From contig JAQCJA010000219.1 of assembly GCA_027593305.1 (NCBI GenBank), positions 1 to 7,461 on the forward strand: a stretch of 7,461 bases of DNA, written 5' to 3'. The position numbers and the translations under genes are program-made. This DNA comes from a bacterium (GTDB lineage Bacteria > Latescibacterota > UBA2968 > UBA8231). Under the pieces are notes generated by a model that worked only from the letters and a program-made list of their open reading frames with translations, made no database searches and was not told where the DNA came from. Below are positions 1 through 7,330 of the stretch, piece after piece. Position 1 is the first letter of the stretch; each line of letters opens with the position of its first letter.

Positions 1-2
1 CC

Positions 3-224
3 CTGAAAGCGCGATACCCGAATTTCGAAACGGTGACTCGTTCGATGACAGGCGGGGCCTACCTCGACACGACACCCCGTGTCTTTGATATCGCCGTGAA
101 CCTGCTGAAGCGCACCGACGCCAGTAGCCGTGGAGTACGGCTCCTTGGCATCGCAGTTTCGGGGTTCCTCGACGATGTCCACGTGGAACAATTGGACCTG
201 TTCGACGCAAGTGTGAGCCTGTGA
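3..224 (+). CDS. dinB: DNA polymerase IV (DinB), C-terminal fragment
   Basis: The 5' end of this gene lies outside the window; 73 codons remain, ending at TGA 222-224. The family is the Y-family translesion polymerase, which copies past damaged template bases at the replication fork. What is visible is the end of the little-finger (polymerase-associated) domain: a stretch reading LKARYPNFETVTRS, typical of the DNA-binding beta strands, then RLLGIAVSGF, a conserved late strand. It finishes with QLDLF five residues before the C-terminus, which matches the consensus beta-clamp-binding pentapeptide (QLxLF) that tethers DinB to the sliding clamp. The catalytic palm, with its acidic residues, is upstream and cannot be checked. 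The stop codon overlaps the start of the next gene. ImuB is an alternative Y-family member, but the tail resembles DinB more closely. Confidence 0.87.
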   Translation: MKARYPNFETVTRSMTGGAYLDTTPRVFDIAVNLLKRTDASSRGVRLLGIAVSGFLDDVHVEQLDLFDASVSL

Positions 225-3200
225 ACAGGTCGGGCGTGGTTGGTGGCACCACCCCACGTTGGCAGGGCTTTGCCCATCTGCTGCATGTCGAACCGACCGA
301 AACTCGTCCTCTGCTGTTGCTCTGGGCGCACTCCTTCTTCTCAGGGGTTGTTGTTGCACCATTGTTTGCCGCAGGCAACGCGTTGTTCCTGTCGCAGTTT
401 TCTACAAACTGGTTGCCCCACGCCTACATCGCGTCCGCAGGCATGGGCATTGGCGCGGCCTGGCTCTACAGTCGTGCTCGCAAACGGCTGACCACGGCCC
501 GCTTGTTTCGCGGGCTCTTGCTGTCGCTTCTGTTATCTGTTCTTGTATTGCGGCTCGCCTTCGGAATCACCGATGCTGCCTGGCCTGCCTTTGTCCTTCT
601 TGGCCTCTACTCGGTAACCAAGGCTATGCTCAGCGTTGAAGTCTGGGGGCTTGCCGGACAGTTGTTCACAGTGCGCCAGGGCAAGCGCCTCTTCGGCCTC
701 GTCGGTTCCGGAGAATTGATGGCCATGGCCATTGGCGGCCTGGCGACCCCCGTGCTGGTGTCCTGGCTCGGCACCGAAAATCTGCTCCTCATCGCCGCTG
801 CTGGCCTCGGCGGTTGCCTGGCCTGCCTGGCAGTCATATCGCGCGAACACAGTGGCCGATTGTCACGACGCACCGGTGGCGAGGCGGACTCGGTGAGCAG
901 CAGCATCCTTTCACTGGCAAAGCACCGCTACACACTGTGGATCTTCCTGCTCGCTGCCGTTGGCGTCAGCGCCACGCGTCTGGTTGACTTCGTATTCCTG
1001 GAAGCCGCCAATACCCGCTATCACAGCGAGGATGAACTGGCGCAACTCTTTGGCCTGTTCTTCGGTTCAGCACAAGCGGTAACGTTGGTCATTCTCACTT
1101 TTTTTACGGGCCCGCTGCTCAATCATTACGGCATCGCCAGAGGGATGCTGCTGCGCCGATTTGCCCTCACAGGCTGCGTCCTGCTGACGGTGATCGTGTT
1201 GTTCGGTTTCCCTTCCGTTGTTGCGACCTACTGGCTGGCCCTCGGCGCCAAGCTCGCCGACCTCGTGCTGCTCAGCGCCGTCACCGCGCCGGCCTTCCTC
1301 ATTCTCTACCAGCCCCTCCGCCCAGACCGCAGACTGGCGACACAGATGGCCACGTCCAGTGTCATCGCCCCAATCGCCTCAGCAGCAACCGCCGTCAGCG
1401 TCCTGCTGCTGAACACTACCGGGCTGGGTGGTCCGAAAGCGCTGGCGCTGCTGACGCTCGGCGTGCTGATCGCGTGGCGGTTTGTTGGACGCCAGGCGAA
1501 TCGGGGCTATCGCGAAGCACTGCCGGAGGCCCTTGAACACCGTCGCCTTGAGGGTGTTTCGATACCACTCGAGGAAAGTGGCATGCTCGAGGTTCTACGT
1601 CAGCGTCTGGCAAGCCCACTCCCGCACGAAGCCTTGTACGCCCTCAACCTGCTCGCCAGCCAGGAATCGGTGGAACCGATGGAGCTGCTCCTGCCGCTGC
1701 TGGAGCACCCGCACCCAGAGGTCCGCCACGAAGCCATGCAACGTGTTTCGGCGGGCCGCTTCATAGAACTCACCGACGCGGTTCGCAGTCGCCTTGACGT
1801 GGAGGATCATCCGCAGACGCTGGCTGCGACCCTGCGTTGCCTGGGAGAACTTGAAGAATCGGAAGCTGTAGACATCCTCGGTGTGTTCCTCGATCACCCC
1901 GCGGATGTCGTTGCCGAAGCGGCGATGGTCGGTCTGCTGCGCAGTGGGGGCATTGACGGCGTTCTCATCGCCGGCGAACAATTGCTGACGCTTGAACGTT
2001 CTCCGGATGCTCGTGATCGGCAGCGTGCCGCCCGGATTCTCGGAGAAGTCGGCATTCACGGATTTTATCGACATCTTCTGGATCTGCTGGGCGATCCCGA
2101 CTCGGGTGTACGCCGGGCCGCTCTTGCTGCCGCCGGGAAGATTCGGAACGCGCGATTGTGGCCGGCTGTTATCGACAATCTGGCCCATGTTGAGTTCCAC
2201 ACAAGCGCCGCCCACGCCCTTGTCGAAGCAGGGCCTGGAGCCGTTCCCAGTCTGGGCGAAGCGCTGGGCAACACTCAGGCTGACGTCACTTCCCGCGTTC
2301 GTGTCGCCGAGGTCTGTGGGCGCATCGCCAGTGACGAGGCGATCGCGCTTCTGCGCGTGCGTATGGACACCGAGGACCGAAGACTGCGCACAGCCATCCT
2401 GTACGCCCTCGACCGGGCAGACTACAGCGCCGCCGCCGGCGATCGAGGCAATATCGATGACATCCTCTGGCAGGAACTGGGCGATGCGGCGTGGGTCATG
2501 GCAGCGGTTGTCGACATTGGCGCTGGTGATGACGACGGCACCAGGCCTCTTCGACGCGCCCTTGGACATCGCCTTCGACAGATCCGTCAGCGATGCCTGC
2601 AATTGATCTGTTTCACGGGGGACGCGGAAACACTCAAGCTTGCCGCCGAGCAGTTGAACAGCGACGTGGCCGACCAGCGTGCCTACGCTCTCGAAGTCCT
2701 CGATACGGCCATGTCAGGAGATACCCGCAGGCATCTCATGACCTTGTTCGAGGAAGTCCCCGCCAGAGAAGCACTGCAGCAGATGTCGACGGCATTCCCG
2801 CAACGTCTCCTGGGCCGCACACAGCGTCTATCCCTGCTCATTACCCCGGGCGGACACCGGTTTGAGCCCTGGATCCGCGCCTGTGCCGTCCGCGCTGCCA
2901 TCCTCCTGGGAGAAACCGGTTTGGCCGCCGACGTGGCGCAACGACTGGACGATGACTCGCGACTCGTCAGCGAGACGGCCGCATGGGCCCTGCGCATGCT
3001 GTCCCCTTCCCTGTGGGCAGAACACGAAGAGCGTATCACCGAAGAGGGCCTTGTGCCCCCCGATTTGATGTACTGGATCGAAAGCTGGACTCCAGGAGAG
3101 CGACCGATGTTCCTGACTGTTGAAAAGGTGATGATCCTGCGCTCGGTGAGTGTCTTCGCCGATGTGCCAGAAGAGGTCCTTGCCGAACTGGCCGGATATC

Positions 3201-3526
3201 TGGAAGAACTTGAGGCAGCCACCGGCGAGCGGATCTATGAGAAGGGCGTGGTTGGGCGCACGATGTACATCATTGTTGAGGGCCGGGTGCGGGTGCACGA
3301 TGAAGATCGCACCTTCACGGAACTTGGTGATGGTGAAATCTTCGGCGAGTTGACAACCCTTGACCCGGAACCGCACTCGGCCAGCGTCACAGCCCTCGCC
3401 GATACTCGCCTGCTGGGGCTGGACCGGGATGCTCTGTACGAACTGATGTCCGCCCATCCGACGGTGCTTCGTGGTCTGATTCACGTGTTGTGTGGCCGTC
3501 TGCGGGCCAAGGGCAAACGCAACTGA
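221..3526 (+). CDS. NTT/MFS-like membrane protein fused to HEAT repeats and a cyclic-nucleotide-binding-like domain
   Basis: This inner-membrane protein has 1101 residues and three parts. Residues about 30-425 hold roughly twelve hydrophobic segments (for example 32-60, 97-116, 158-181, 236-258, 310-331, 335-362, 404-422), in the pattern of ATP/ADP-translocase-like or MFS transporters. Residues about 465-930 form helical HEAT-type repeats, with units such as LLPLLEHPHPEVRHEAMQRV and LLDLLGDPDSGVRRAALAAA. Residues about 966-1095 match a CRP-type cyclic-nucleotide-binding (CNB) fold: VSVFADVPEEVLAELA, then the cassette FGELTTLDPEPHSASV. The cassette Glu (1043) is present, but His 1052 stands where an Arg normally binds the cyclic phosphate. 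The GTG start overlaps the dinB stop as GTGA and has no clear Shine-Dalgarno of its own; GTG at 236 is an alternative start. Substrate, ligand and function are unknown. I infer a transporter or membrane sensor whose cytoplasmic HEAT and CNB parts act as scaffold and switch. Confidence 0.85.
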   Translation: MNRSGVVGGTTPRWQGFAHLLHVEPTETRPLLLLWAHSFFSGVVVAPLFAAGNALFLSQFSTNWLPHAYIASAGMGIGAAWLYSRARKRLTTARLFRGLLLSLLLSVLVLRLAFGITDAAWPAFVLLGLYSVTKAMLSVEVWGLAGQLFTVRQGKRLFGLVGSGELMAMAIGGLATPVLVSWLGTENLLLIAAAGLGGCLACLAVISREHSGRLSRRTGGEADSVSSSILSLAKHRYTLWIFLLAAVGVSATRLVDFVFLEAANTRYHSEDELAQLFGLFFGSAQAVTLVILTFFTGPLLNHYGIARGMLLRRFALTGCVLLTVIVLFGFPSVVATYWLALGAKLADLVLLSAVTAPAFLILYQPLRPDRRLATQMATSSVIAPIASAATAVSVLLLNTTGLGGPKALALLTLGVLIAWRFVGRQANRGYREALPEALEHRRLEGVSIPLEESGMLEVLRQRLASPLPHEALYALNLLASQESVEPMELLLPLLEHPHPEVRHEAMQRVSAGRFIELTDAVRSRLDVEDHPQTLAATLRCLGELEESEAVDILGVFLDHPADVVAEAAMVGLLRSGGIDGVLIAGEQLLTLERSPDARDRQRAARILGEVGIHGFYRHLLDLLGDPDSGVRRAALAAAGKIRNARLWPAVIDNLAHVEFHTSAAHALVEAGPGAVPSLGEALGNTQADVTSRVRVAEVCGRIASDEAIALLRVRMDTEDRRLRTAILYALDRADYSAAAGDRGNIDDILWQELGDAAWVMAAVVDIGAGDDDGTRPLRRALGHRLRQIRQRCLQLICFTGDAETLKLAAEQLNSDVADQRAYALEVLDTAMSGDTRRHLMTLFEEVPAREALQQMSTAFPQRLLGRTQRLSLLITPGGHRFEPWIRACAVRAAILLGETGLAADVAQRLDDDSRLVSETAAWALRMLSPSLWAEHEERITEEGLVPPDLMYWIESWTPGERPMFLTVEKVMILRSVSVFADVPEEVLAELAGYLEELEAATGERIYEKGVVGRTMYIIVEGRVRVHDEDRTFTELGDGEIFGELTTLDPEPHSASVTALADTRLLGLDRDALYELMSAHPTVLRGLIHVLCGRLRAKGKRN

Positions 3527-3547
3527 AACACCTGCAACTCCGCAAGA

Positions 3548-3587
3548 AAAAGGGGGGCGTCATTCTGTCGAGTGACGCCCCCCTTTT
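3548..3587. terminator. Bidirectional intrinsic terminator between convergent genes
   Basis: A perfect 15-bp stem pairs 3548-3562 (AAAAGGGGGGCGTCA) with 3573-3587 around a 10-base loop. The + strand reads into TTTTCT and the minus strand into TTTTTCTT, so it can stop transcripts from both sides. It lies 21 bases after the stop of the HEAT/CNB gene and about 48 bases after the stop of the minus-strand Rid-like gene, as expected for a shared terminator between converging units. Confidence 0.93.
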
Positions 3588-3635
3588 CTAGAGCAATTTC
3601 TTTATACAGCAATTTCCCAAGCAATGGCGATGCTG

Positions 3636-4157
3636 CTATTTGTGCAAAGCGGGCTGGTAGATACCGACACTGTAGAATTCGTAGGACGCCGCCTTATCAG
3701 GAAAGTCAACGACGTGCACCGTGAATCGCGAGGGCACGCCAGTGTGACCCATATGGTCACGGAAGAATCCACTGTAGGCAGCCGAGTACTCCGTGTAGAG
3801 ACGCTTCTGCTCAGCGATGAACCCCTCTGGATCCATGCGTGGATCGGGCCCCTTCGGCTGTGAGGCGAAGGCGTGGACCTCGATGAAATCGATCTTGCCG
3901 ATGGCGTCGACGATCCCCGCCTCCTGGAGCCACTTTTCCCAGCAGCGAAACACCAGCTCGACTTCGATTTTCGGGGTCATTGTTACCAGTTCATCACGGT
4001 TGAGTACACCCTTGGCGGAGTGTCCCCCGGTGATTCCTGCGAAGTATATCTTCAAGTCACCGCCATCGAGTTTCTCTGTAACCAGAGCGGAAAGCGTTGG
4101 TGCGTCGCCGCCATAGTAATACGTAACGCGGCCGCGCTCCTTGACGTTGAATGCCAC
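3636..4157 (-). CDS. Rid (YjgF/UK114)-like protein, divergent
   Basis: This is a soluble protein of 173 residues with no signal peptide or membrane segment. I read it as a divergent Rid-family member. Residues 36-41 (KIYFAG) fit the early 'SGQ' strand, 65-81 (EVELVFRCWEKWLQEAG) the long helix, 88-97 (KIDFIEVHAF) the next strand, and 125-148 the conserved YxxFFxxHxxxxxPxR block. Arg 144 falls at the position of the carboxylate-binding Arg 105 of E. coli RidA, and Glu 160 near its late conserved Glu. RidA hydrolyses reactive enamine/imine intermediates such as 2-aminoacrylate. The protein is about 45 residues longer than typical RidA (about 128), partly from a charged, proline-rich insert at 100-120. 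The start is GTG with a strong AGGAGG at 4169-4174, 11 bases upstream. It sits 33 bases after the dehydrogenase and is probably co-transcribed with it. The family call comes from motif reading only, so a plain hypothetical protein is the alternative. Confidence 0.7.
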   Translation of the reverse strand: MAFNVKERGRVTYYYGGDAPTLSALVTEKLDGGDLKIYFAGITGGHSAKGVLNRDELVTMTPKIEVELVFRCWEKWLQEAGIVDAIGKIDFIEVHAFASQPKGPDPRMDPEGFIAEQKRLYTEYSAAYSGFFRDHMGHTGVPSRFTVHVVDFPDKAASYEFYSVGIYQPALHK

Positions 4158-4168
4158 GGGATTCCTAG

Positions 4169-4174
4169 CCTCCT
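4169..4174 (-). promoter_or_regulatory. Ribosome binding site AGGAGG of the Rid-like gene
   Basis: The minus strand reads AGGAGG here, a full Shine-Dalgarno core, followed by 11 bases and then GTG at 4157-4155. It supports the GTG start and shows that this second operon gene is independently and well initiated, in contrast to the weak site of the gene before it. Confidence 0.8.
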
Positions 4175-4190
4175 GTTGTGGGTTTGGTGC

Positions 4191-7160
4191 CTAGCTCTCG
4201 TTTGCATCGAGGGCTGATGGTAGTGCATCTGCCAGGACGTTGGCCCAGTGGCGGACCGAGTGGCCTGTGCCATCAGCAATCTGATGTCGGCAGGAAGTAC
4301 CGGCAGCGGCCACTTCGACACCGTCTCCGGCAGCGGTGATCACATCGAAAAGCCGCGGCTTGCCTACCTGCATGGAAACATCGTAGTGCTCTTCTTCGTA
4401 GCCGAAACTGCCGGCCATACCGCAGCAACCCGACGGGATCTCCGTTACTTCGTAGCCAACGGGTTGGCGCATGAGTCGTAGTGTATCACCGGTCCCGATG
4501 AGTGCCTTCTGCTGGCAGTGGCCATGGAACAGGATGCGCTTCTGTCGATGGACAAACTCGATCCCAAGACCCCCGTCGCTGTCAATGAGGCCGGCGAGGA
4601 ACTCATCGAGCATGAAGACATGATCCGCCACGCGACGAGCCGCCTGCGCGTCCGGTGCCAGATCCAGATAGTCGTCACGGAAGGTGAGCAAACAGCTCGG
4701 CTCGACGCCGACAATCGACCAGCCCCGGTCGACGAAAGGCATCATGTCCGCAATGTTTTCTGCGGCTCGCTGTCGAGCCTCCTTGAGAAATCCCTTGGAT
4801 ATCATAGGACGGCCGCAACATTTTTTCCGCTCAGGGAGTACGACTTTGAAGCCGGCCGCTTCCAGGAGTTCGACGGCGGCGCGACCGATTTCGGGCTCAT
4901 TGTATTCAGTGAACGTGTCGTTGTAGAACACAACCGTGCCGCGAGTTGTGGTTGCCGTCGTTGCGGGACGCCGGTGGAACCAGACCGAGAATCGTTCTCT
5001 GCTCAGAGCGGGCATGCGGCGCCTGCTGTCGATACCAAAGAGTCGTTGCAGCAACCACCGGTTCGGTGCGCTGCGCATGACGACATTGAACAGCGACGCC
5101 AGGGGTGACATCCAGCGATTCAGCATGTCGATGCGAGCAAACAGGTGCGAGCGCAGCGGAAACCCCCGCTTGCCGTAGTACTGGGCCAGAAACTCGTACT
5201 TGAGTTTCGCCATATCGACACTCGAGGGACATTCGGCCTTGCAGGCCTTGCACTCCAGACACAGGTCCATCGCGGCAAACAGTTCCTCGCTGTCGAGGCC
5301 ATCCCCAGGCAGGTCCCCGTTGAGCGCGGCACGCAGGGCGTTGGCCCGCCCGCGTGTGCTGTGCTGTTCTTCAAGGGTTGCCATGTATGAAGGACACATC
5401 GTGCCGACCAGTTTCTTGCGACACTGCCCGACACCTGAACACATCTCAACGGCCTGCTGGAAACCGCCTGCCTCATCGTAACGGAAGAAGGTGGGCACGT
5501 CGGCTACGGGGTAGCCCTCGCCATAGCGAAGGTTCTGATCCATGGGGGGTGCATCGACGATCTTGCCAGGATTCATGATCCCCGCAGGATCGAAAGCGTG
5601 CTTGACTCGCGTGAAGGCTTGCACCACAGCCGGACCAAACATCTTCAGAATCCACTCACTTCGAGCCAGTCCGTCGCCATGCTCGGCAGACATGGAGCCG
5701 CCATATTCGAGAACCCAGTCGCTCATGCGTTCCTCGAGGGCTCGGAGTGTGGCGATCCCCTCTTTCGTCTTCAGGTCCAGGACCGGGCGGATGTGCAGTA
5801 CACCGACACTGGCGTGGCCGTAGAAAGTGGCCACCTGGACCCCATGCTCGCGCATGAGCTGTCGAACCTTGGCGACATACTCGGGCAGATGCTCGACGGG
5901 AACACATGTATCCTCAACGCCGCTCGTCGGTTTGGCGTCACCTTTCATACCCATCAGCAACCCGAGTCCTGCCTTGCGCAGGTCCCAGATATCCCTCTGT
6001 TCAGCAGCGTTATGGGCCCGCACAAACGCGTAGCCGAGATCGGCGCTCCGCAGGCGAGACTCGAGATCGTCACACTTGTGACGCAACTCGGCTTCATTGT
6101 CACCGTAGTACTCCACACAGAGCAGGGCATCCGGATCCCCTTGCAGAAATCGTCGGCGCGGCTCGTAGTCCAGTTGACCGCGTGTCTGGTCCATCAGGAC
6201 ACGGTCCATCAATTCCACAGCAGCCGGCGATGAATCGATGGCAAGCAGATTGGCCTGCATCGCTTCGATGAGATCATGGAAGTGGCAGGCCATGACGACT
6301 GTGTGTTTGGGCCGCTCAACGAGACGGATCTGCGCCTCAACGATGGTGCACAGGGTGCCCTCGGAACCGACGACCAGGCGACTCAGGTCAAACGGCGCAC
6401 CCCCCCGTAGGGCATCCAGATTGTACCCGGAGACTCGACGCATGACCTTGGGGAATCTGGCGTCGATGTCATCTGCGTGCGAGTCGAGAACGGCACACAC
6501 TTCTCGATAGGCGGCTCCTTCGATGCCGGGGCGCTCGCATCGCCGGGCGAGATCCTCTGCACTGTCCACGGGGCCCAGCGTGGTCACGGTGCCGTCCGCA
6601 AGAACAACCGTCAGTCCCGTGACGTGATCAATCGTCTTTCCATGGATGATGGAATGGGCGCCACAGGAATTGTTGCCGATCATGCCACCCAGATTGGCAC
6701 GACTACTTGTCGATACGTCGGGGCCGAACATCAACCCGGAGGGTGCCAGGACGGCATTCAGTTCATCGAGAATGACGCCTGGCTCAATTCTCGCCGTGCG
6801 CCCCTGCACATCGATCTCCAGGATCCGATTCATGTATCGCGAAAAATCGAGATGGAGACTCTGCCCCACGGTCTGGCCCGCCAGGCTCGTCGCCCCGCCT
6901 CTGGGCAACAGCGACAGTCCGCGCTCTGCTGCAACCCGTACGGCGTGTACGACGTCCTTTGTTGAACGGGGCAGGACAACTCCTACCGGCTCAATTTCGT
7001 AGATGCTGGCGTCGGTTGCATAGAGTCGACGTGTCAGCGAATCGAGGCGGACATCGCCGTCGATCCCCACGGCGAGCGCACGAGACAGGTCGTCGCTATC
7101 TTTCAACAAAACAGAGCCTTGTCGCTGTTCTGCAGAGCGCACAATCGGTCCATTGGTCAC
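4191..7160 (-). CDS. FAD-linked D-2-hydroxyacid dehydrogenase with Fe-S and CCG domains (YdiJ/Dld type)
   Basis: This 989-residue flavoprotein oxidises a D-2-hydroxy acid (D-lactate, glycolate or D-2-hydroxyglutarate are candidates) and passes electrons through iron-sulfur centres, probably to quinone. The N-terminal FAD-binding domain (about 50-280) shows PRGGATSLAGQT (86-97), the STSSRANLGGMIGNNSCGAHS region (150-170) and GSEGTL (265-270). The FAD-oxidase C-terminal domain has YGHASVGVLHIRP (447-459), AEHGDG (492-497) with the metal-binding HGD, and AFDPAGIMNPGKI (522-534). Cys 574, 580 and 589 and then CLECKACKAECP (634-645) are the iron-sulfur ligands. The tail has two CCG motifs (781-783, 912-914), with HGHC (879-882) and PSC (821-823) as in GlpC-like subunits. 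Its length is close to that of E. coli YdiJ (about 1018). The annotated GTG start has a weak, oddly spaced Shine-Dalgarno; GTG at 7142 is an alternative. No leader peptide is seen. Substrate is not determinable from sequence. Confidence 0.93.
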   Translation of the reverse strand: MTNGPIVRSAEQRQGSVLLKDSDDLSRALAVGIDGDVRLDSLTRRLYATDASIYEIEPVGVVLPRSTKDVVHAVRVAAERGLSLLPRGGATSLAGQTVGQSLHLDFSRYMNRILEIDVQGRTARIEPGVILDELNAVLAPSGLMFGPDVSTSSRANLGGMIGNNSCGAHSIIHGKTIDHVTGLTVVLADGTVTTLGPVDSAEDLARRCERPGIEGAAYREVCAVLDSHADDIDARFPKVMRRVSGYNLDALRGGAPFDLSRLVVGSEGTLCTIVEAQIRLVERPKHTVVMACHFHDLIEAMQANLLAIDSSPAAVELMDRVLMDQTRGQLDYEPRRRFLQGDPDALLCVEYYGDNEAELRHKCDDLESRLRSADLGYAFVRAHNAAEQRDIWDLRKAGLGLLMGMKGDAKPTSGVEDTCVPVEHLPEYVAKVRQLMREHGVQVATFYGHASVGVLHIRPVLDLKTKEGIATLRALEERMSDWVLEYGGSMSAEHGDGLARSEWILKMFGPAVVQAFTRVKHAFDPAGIMNPGKIVDAPPMDQNLRYGEGYPVADVPTFFRYDEAGGFQQAVEMCSGVGQCRKKLVGTMCPSYMATLEEQHSTRGRANALRAALNGDLPGDGLDSEELFAAMDLCLECKACKAECPSSVDMAKLKYEFLAQYYGKRGFPLRSHLFARIDMLNRWMSPLASLFNVVMRSAPNRWLLQRLFGIDSRRRMPALSRERFSVWFHRRPATTATTTRGTVVFYNDTFTEYNEPEIGRAAVELLEAAGFKVVLPERKKCCGRPMISKGFLKEARQRAAENIADMMPFVDRGWSIVGVEPSCLLTFRDDYLDLAPDAQAARRVADHVFMLDEFLAGLIDSDGGLGIEFVHRQKRILFHGHCQQKALIGTGDTLRLMRQPVGYEVTEIPSGCCGMAGSFGYEEEHYDVSMQVGKPRLFDVITAAGDGVEVAAAGTSCRHQIADGTGHSVRHWANVLADALPSALDANES

Positions 7161-7180
7161 GATCCTGTAAGATCCTGCAT
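7161..7180. repeat. Tandem 10-base repeat before the dehydrogenase start
   Basis: GATCCTGTAA is followed directly by GATCCTGCAT; the first seven bases of the two 10-base units are identical. On the minus strand this gives two AGGATC copies just before the GTG start, one 2 bases and the other 12 bases from it (measured from AGGA). Neither has ideal ribosome-binding spacing. The helical-turn periodicity would also suit a regulator binding one face of the DNA. Confidence 0.6.
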
Positions 7181-7270
7181 GACGGTCTTTGACACAACGC
7201 GATGAGCGGGGCTACTGCGGCCGCGCCAAGAACAACTACAACAAAAAAGCGAAAAAGCGCAACATGATGG

Positions 7271-7298
7271 TTGACATTCAAAAAAAACCCCATATCTT
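7271..7298 (+). promoter_or_regulatory. Sigma70-like promoter, + strand
   Basis: A perfect -35 box TTGACA (7271-7276) is followed by a 16-base spacer and TATCTT (7293-7298, 4 of 6 to TATAAT). The region just upstream is A-rich, with A tracts at 7243-7248 and 7252-7256 resembling an UP element, and an A8 run (7280-7287) lies in the spacer. The expected transcription start is near 7305. No gene on the + strand follows in the window; a terminator lies about 70 bases on. Confidence 0.55.
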
Positions 7299-7306
7299 GT
7301 GTCCTG

Positions 7307-7314
7307 CCACGTGG
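7307..7314. promoter_or_regulatory. CCACGTGG palindrome near the predicted transcription start
   Basis: A perfect 8-bp palindrome begins 8 bases after the -10 box, a position where a bound protein would block initiation or early elongation. It could be an operator, or simply a weak hairpin in the RNA. No regulator is recognised. Confidence 0.3.
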
Positions 7315-7330
7315 TGATGCCCGCAGTAGC

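Larger units (their letters stand above)
7211..7330. repeat. 10-bp inverted repeat flanking the + strand promoter
   Basis: GCTACTGCGG at 7211-7220 is the exact reverse complement of CCGCAGTAGC at 7321-7330, with 100 bases between the arms. The centre falls at 7270/7271, the first base of the TTGACA box. The match does not extend past 10 bases. It could be paired operator half-sites or chance. Confidence 0.4.

Noticed and set aside
1595..2602. Antisense reading frame of 335 codons opposite the HEAT region.
   Set aside because: It lies fully inside the strongly coding + strand frame with HEAT periodicity. Its translation shows no recognisable domain and it has no start context. Long antisense frames are common at this GC content.
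3592..3616. Nine-base direct repeat AGCAATTTC at 3592-3600 and 3608-3616.
   Set aside because: It is short, lies between a terminator and a stop codon, and has no partner features. Chance is the simplest reading.
5598..6233. A + strand frame of 211 codons opposite the dehydrogenase, and a similar one at 4518-5108.
   Set aside because: Both are shadows of the minus-strand gene, whose FAD and Fe-S motifs are unmistakable. Neither shadow shows a domain or ribosome binding site.
7189..7317. Short + strand frame giving a Lys/Asn-rich peptide, with an internal ATG ATG at 7264.
   Set aside because: It has a TTG start without a Shine-Dalgarno and overlaps the promoter boxes. The Lys/Asn richness is explained by the A tracts.
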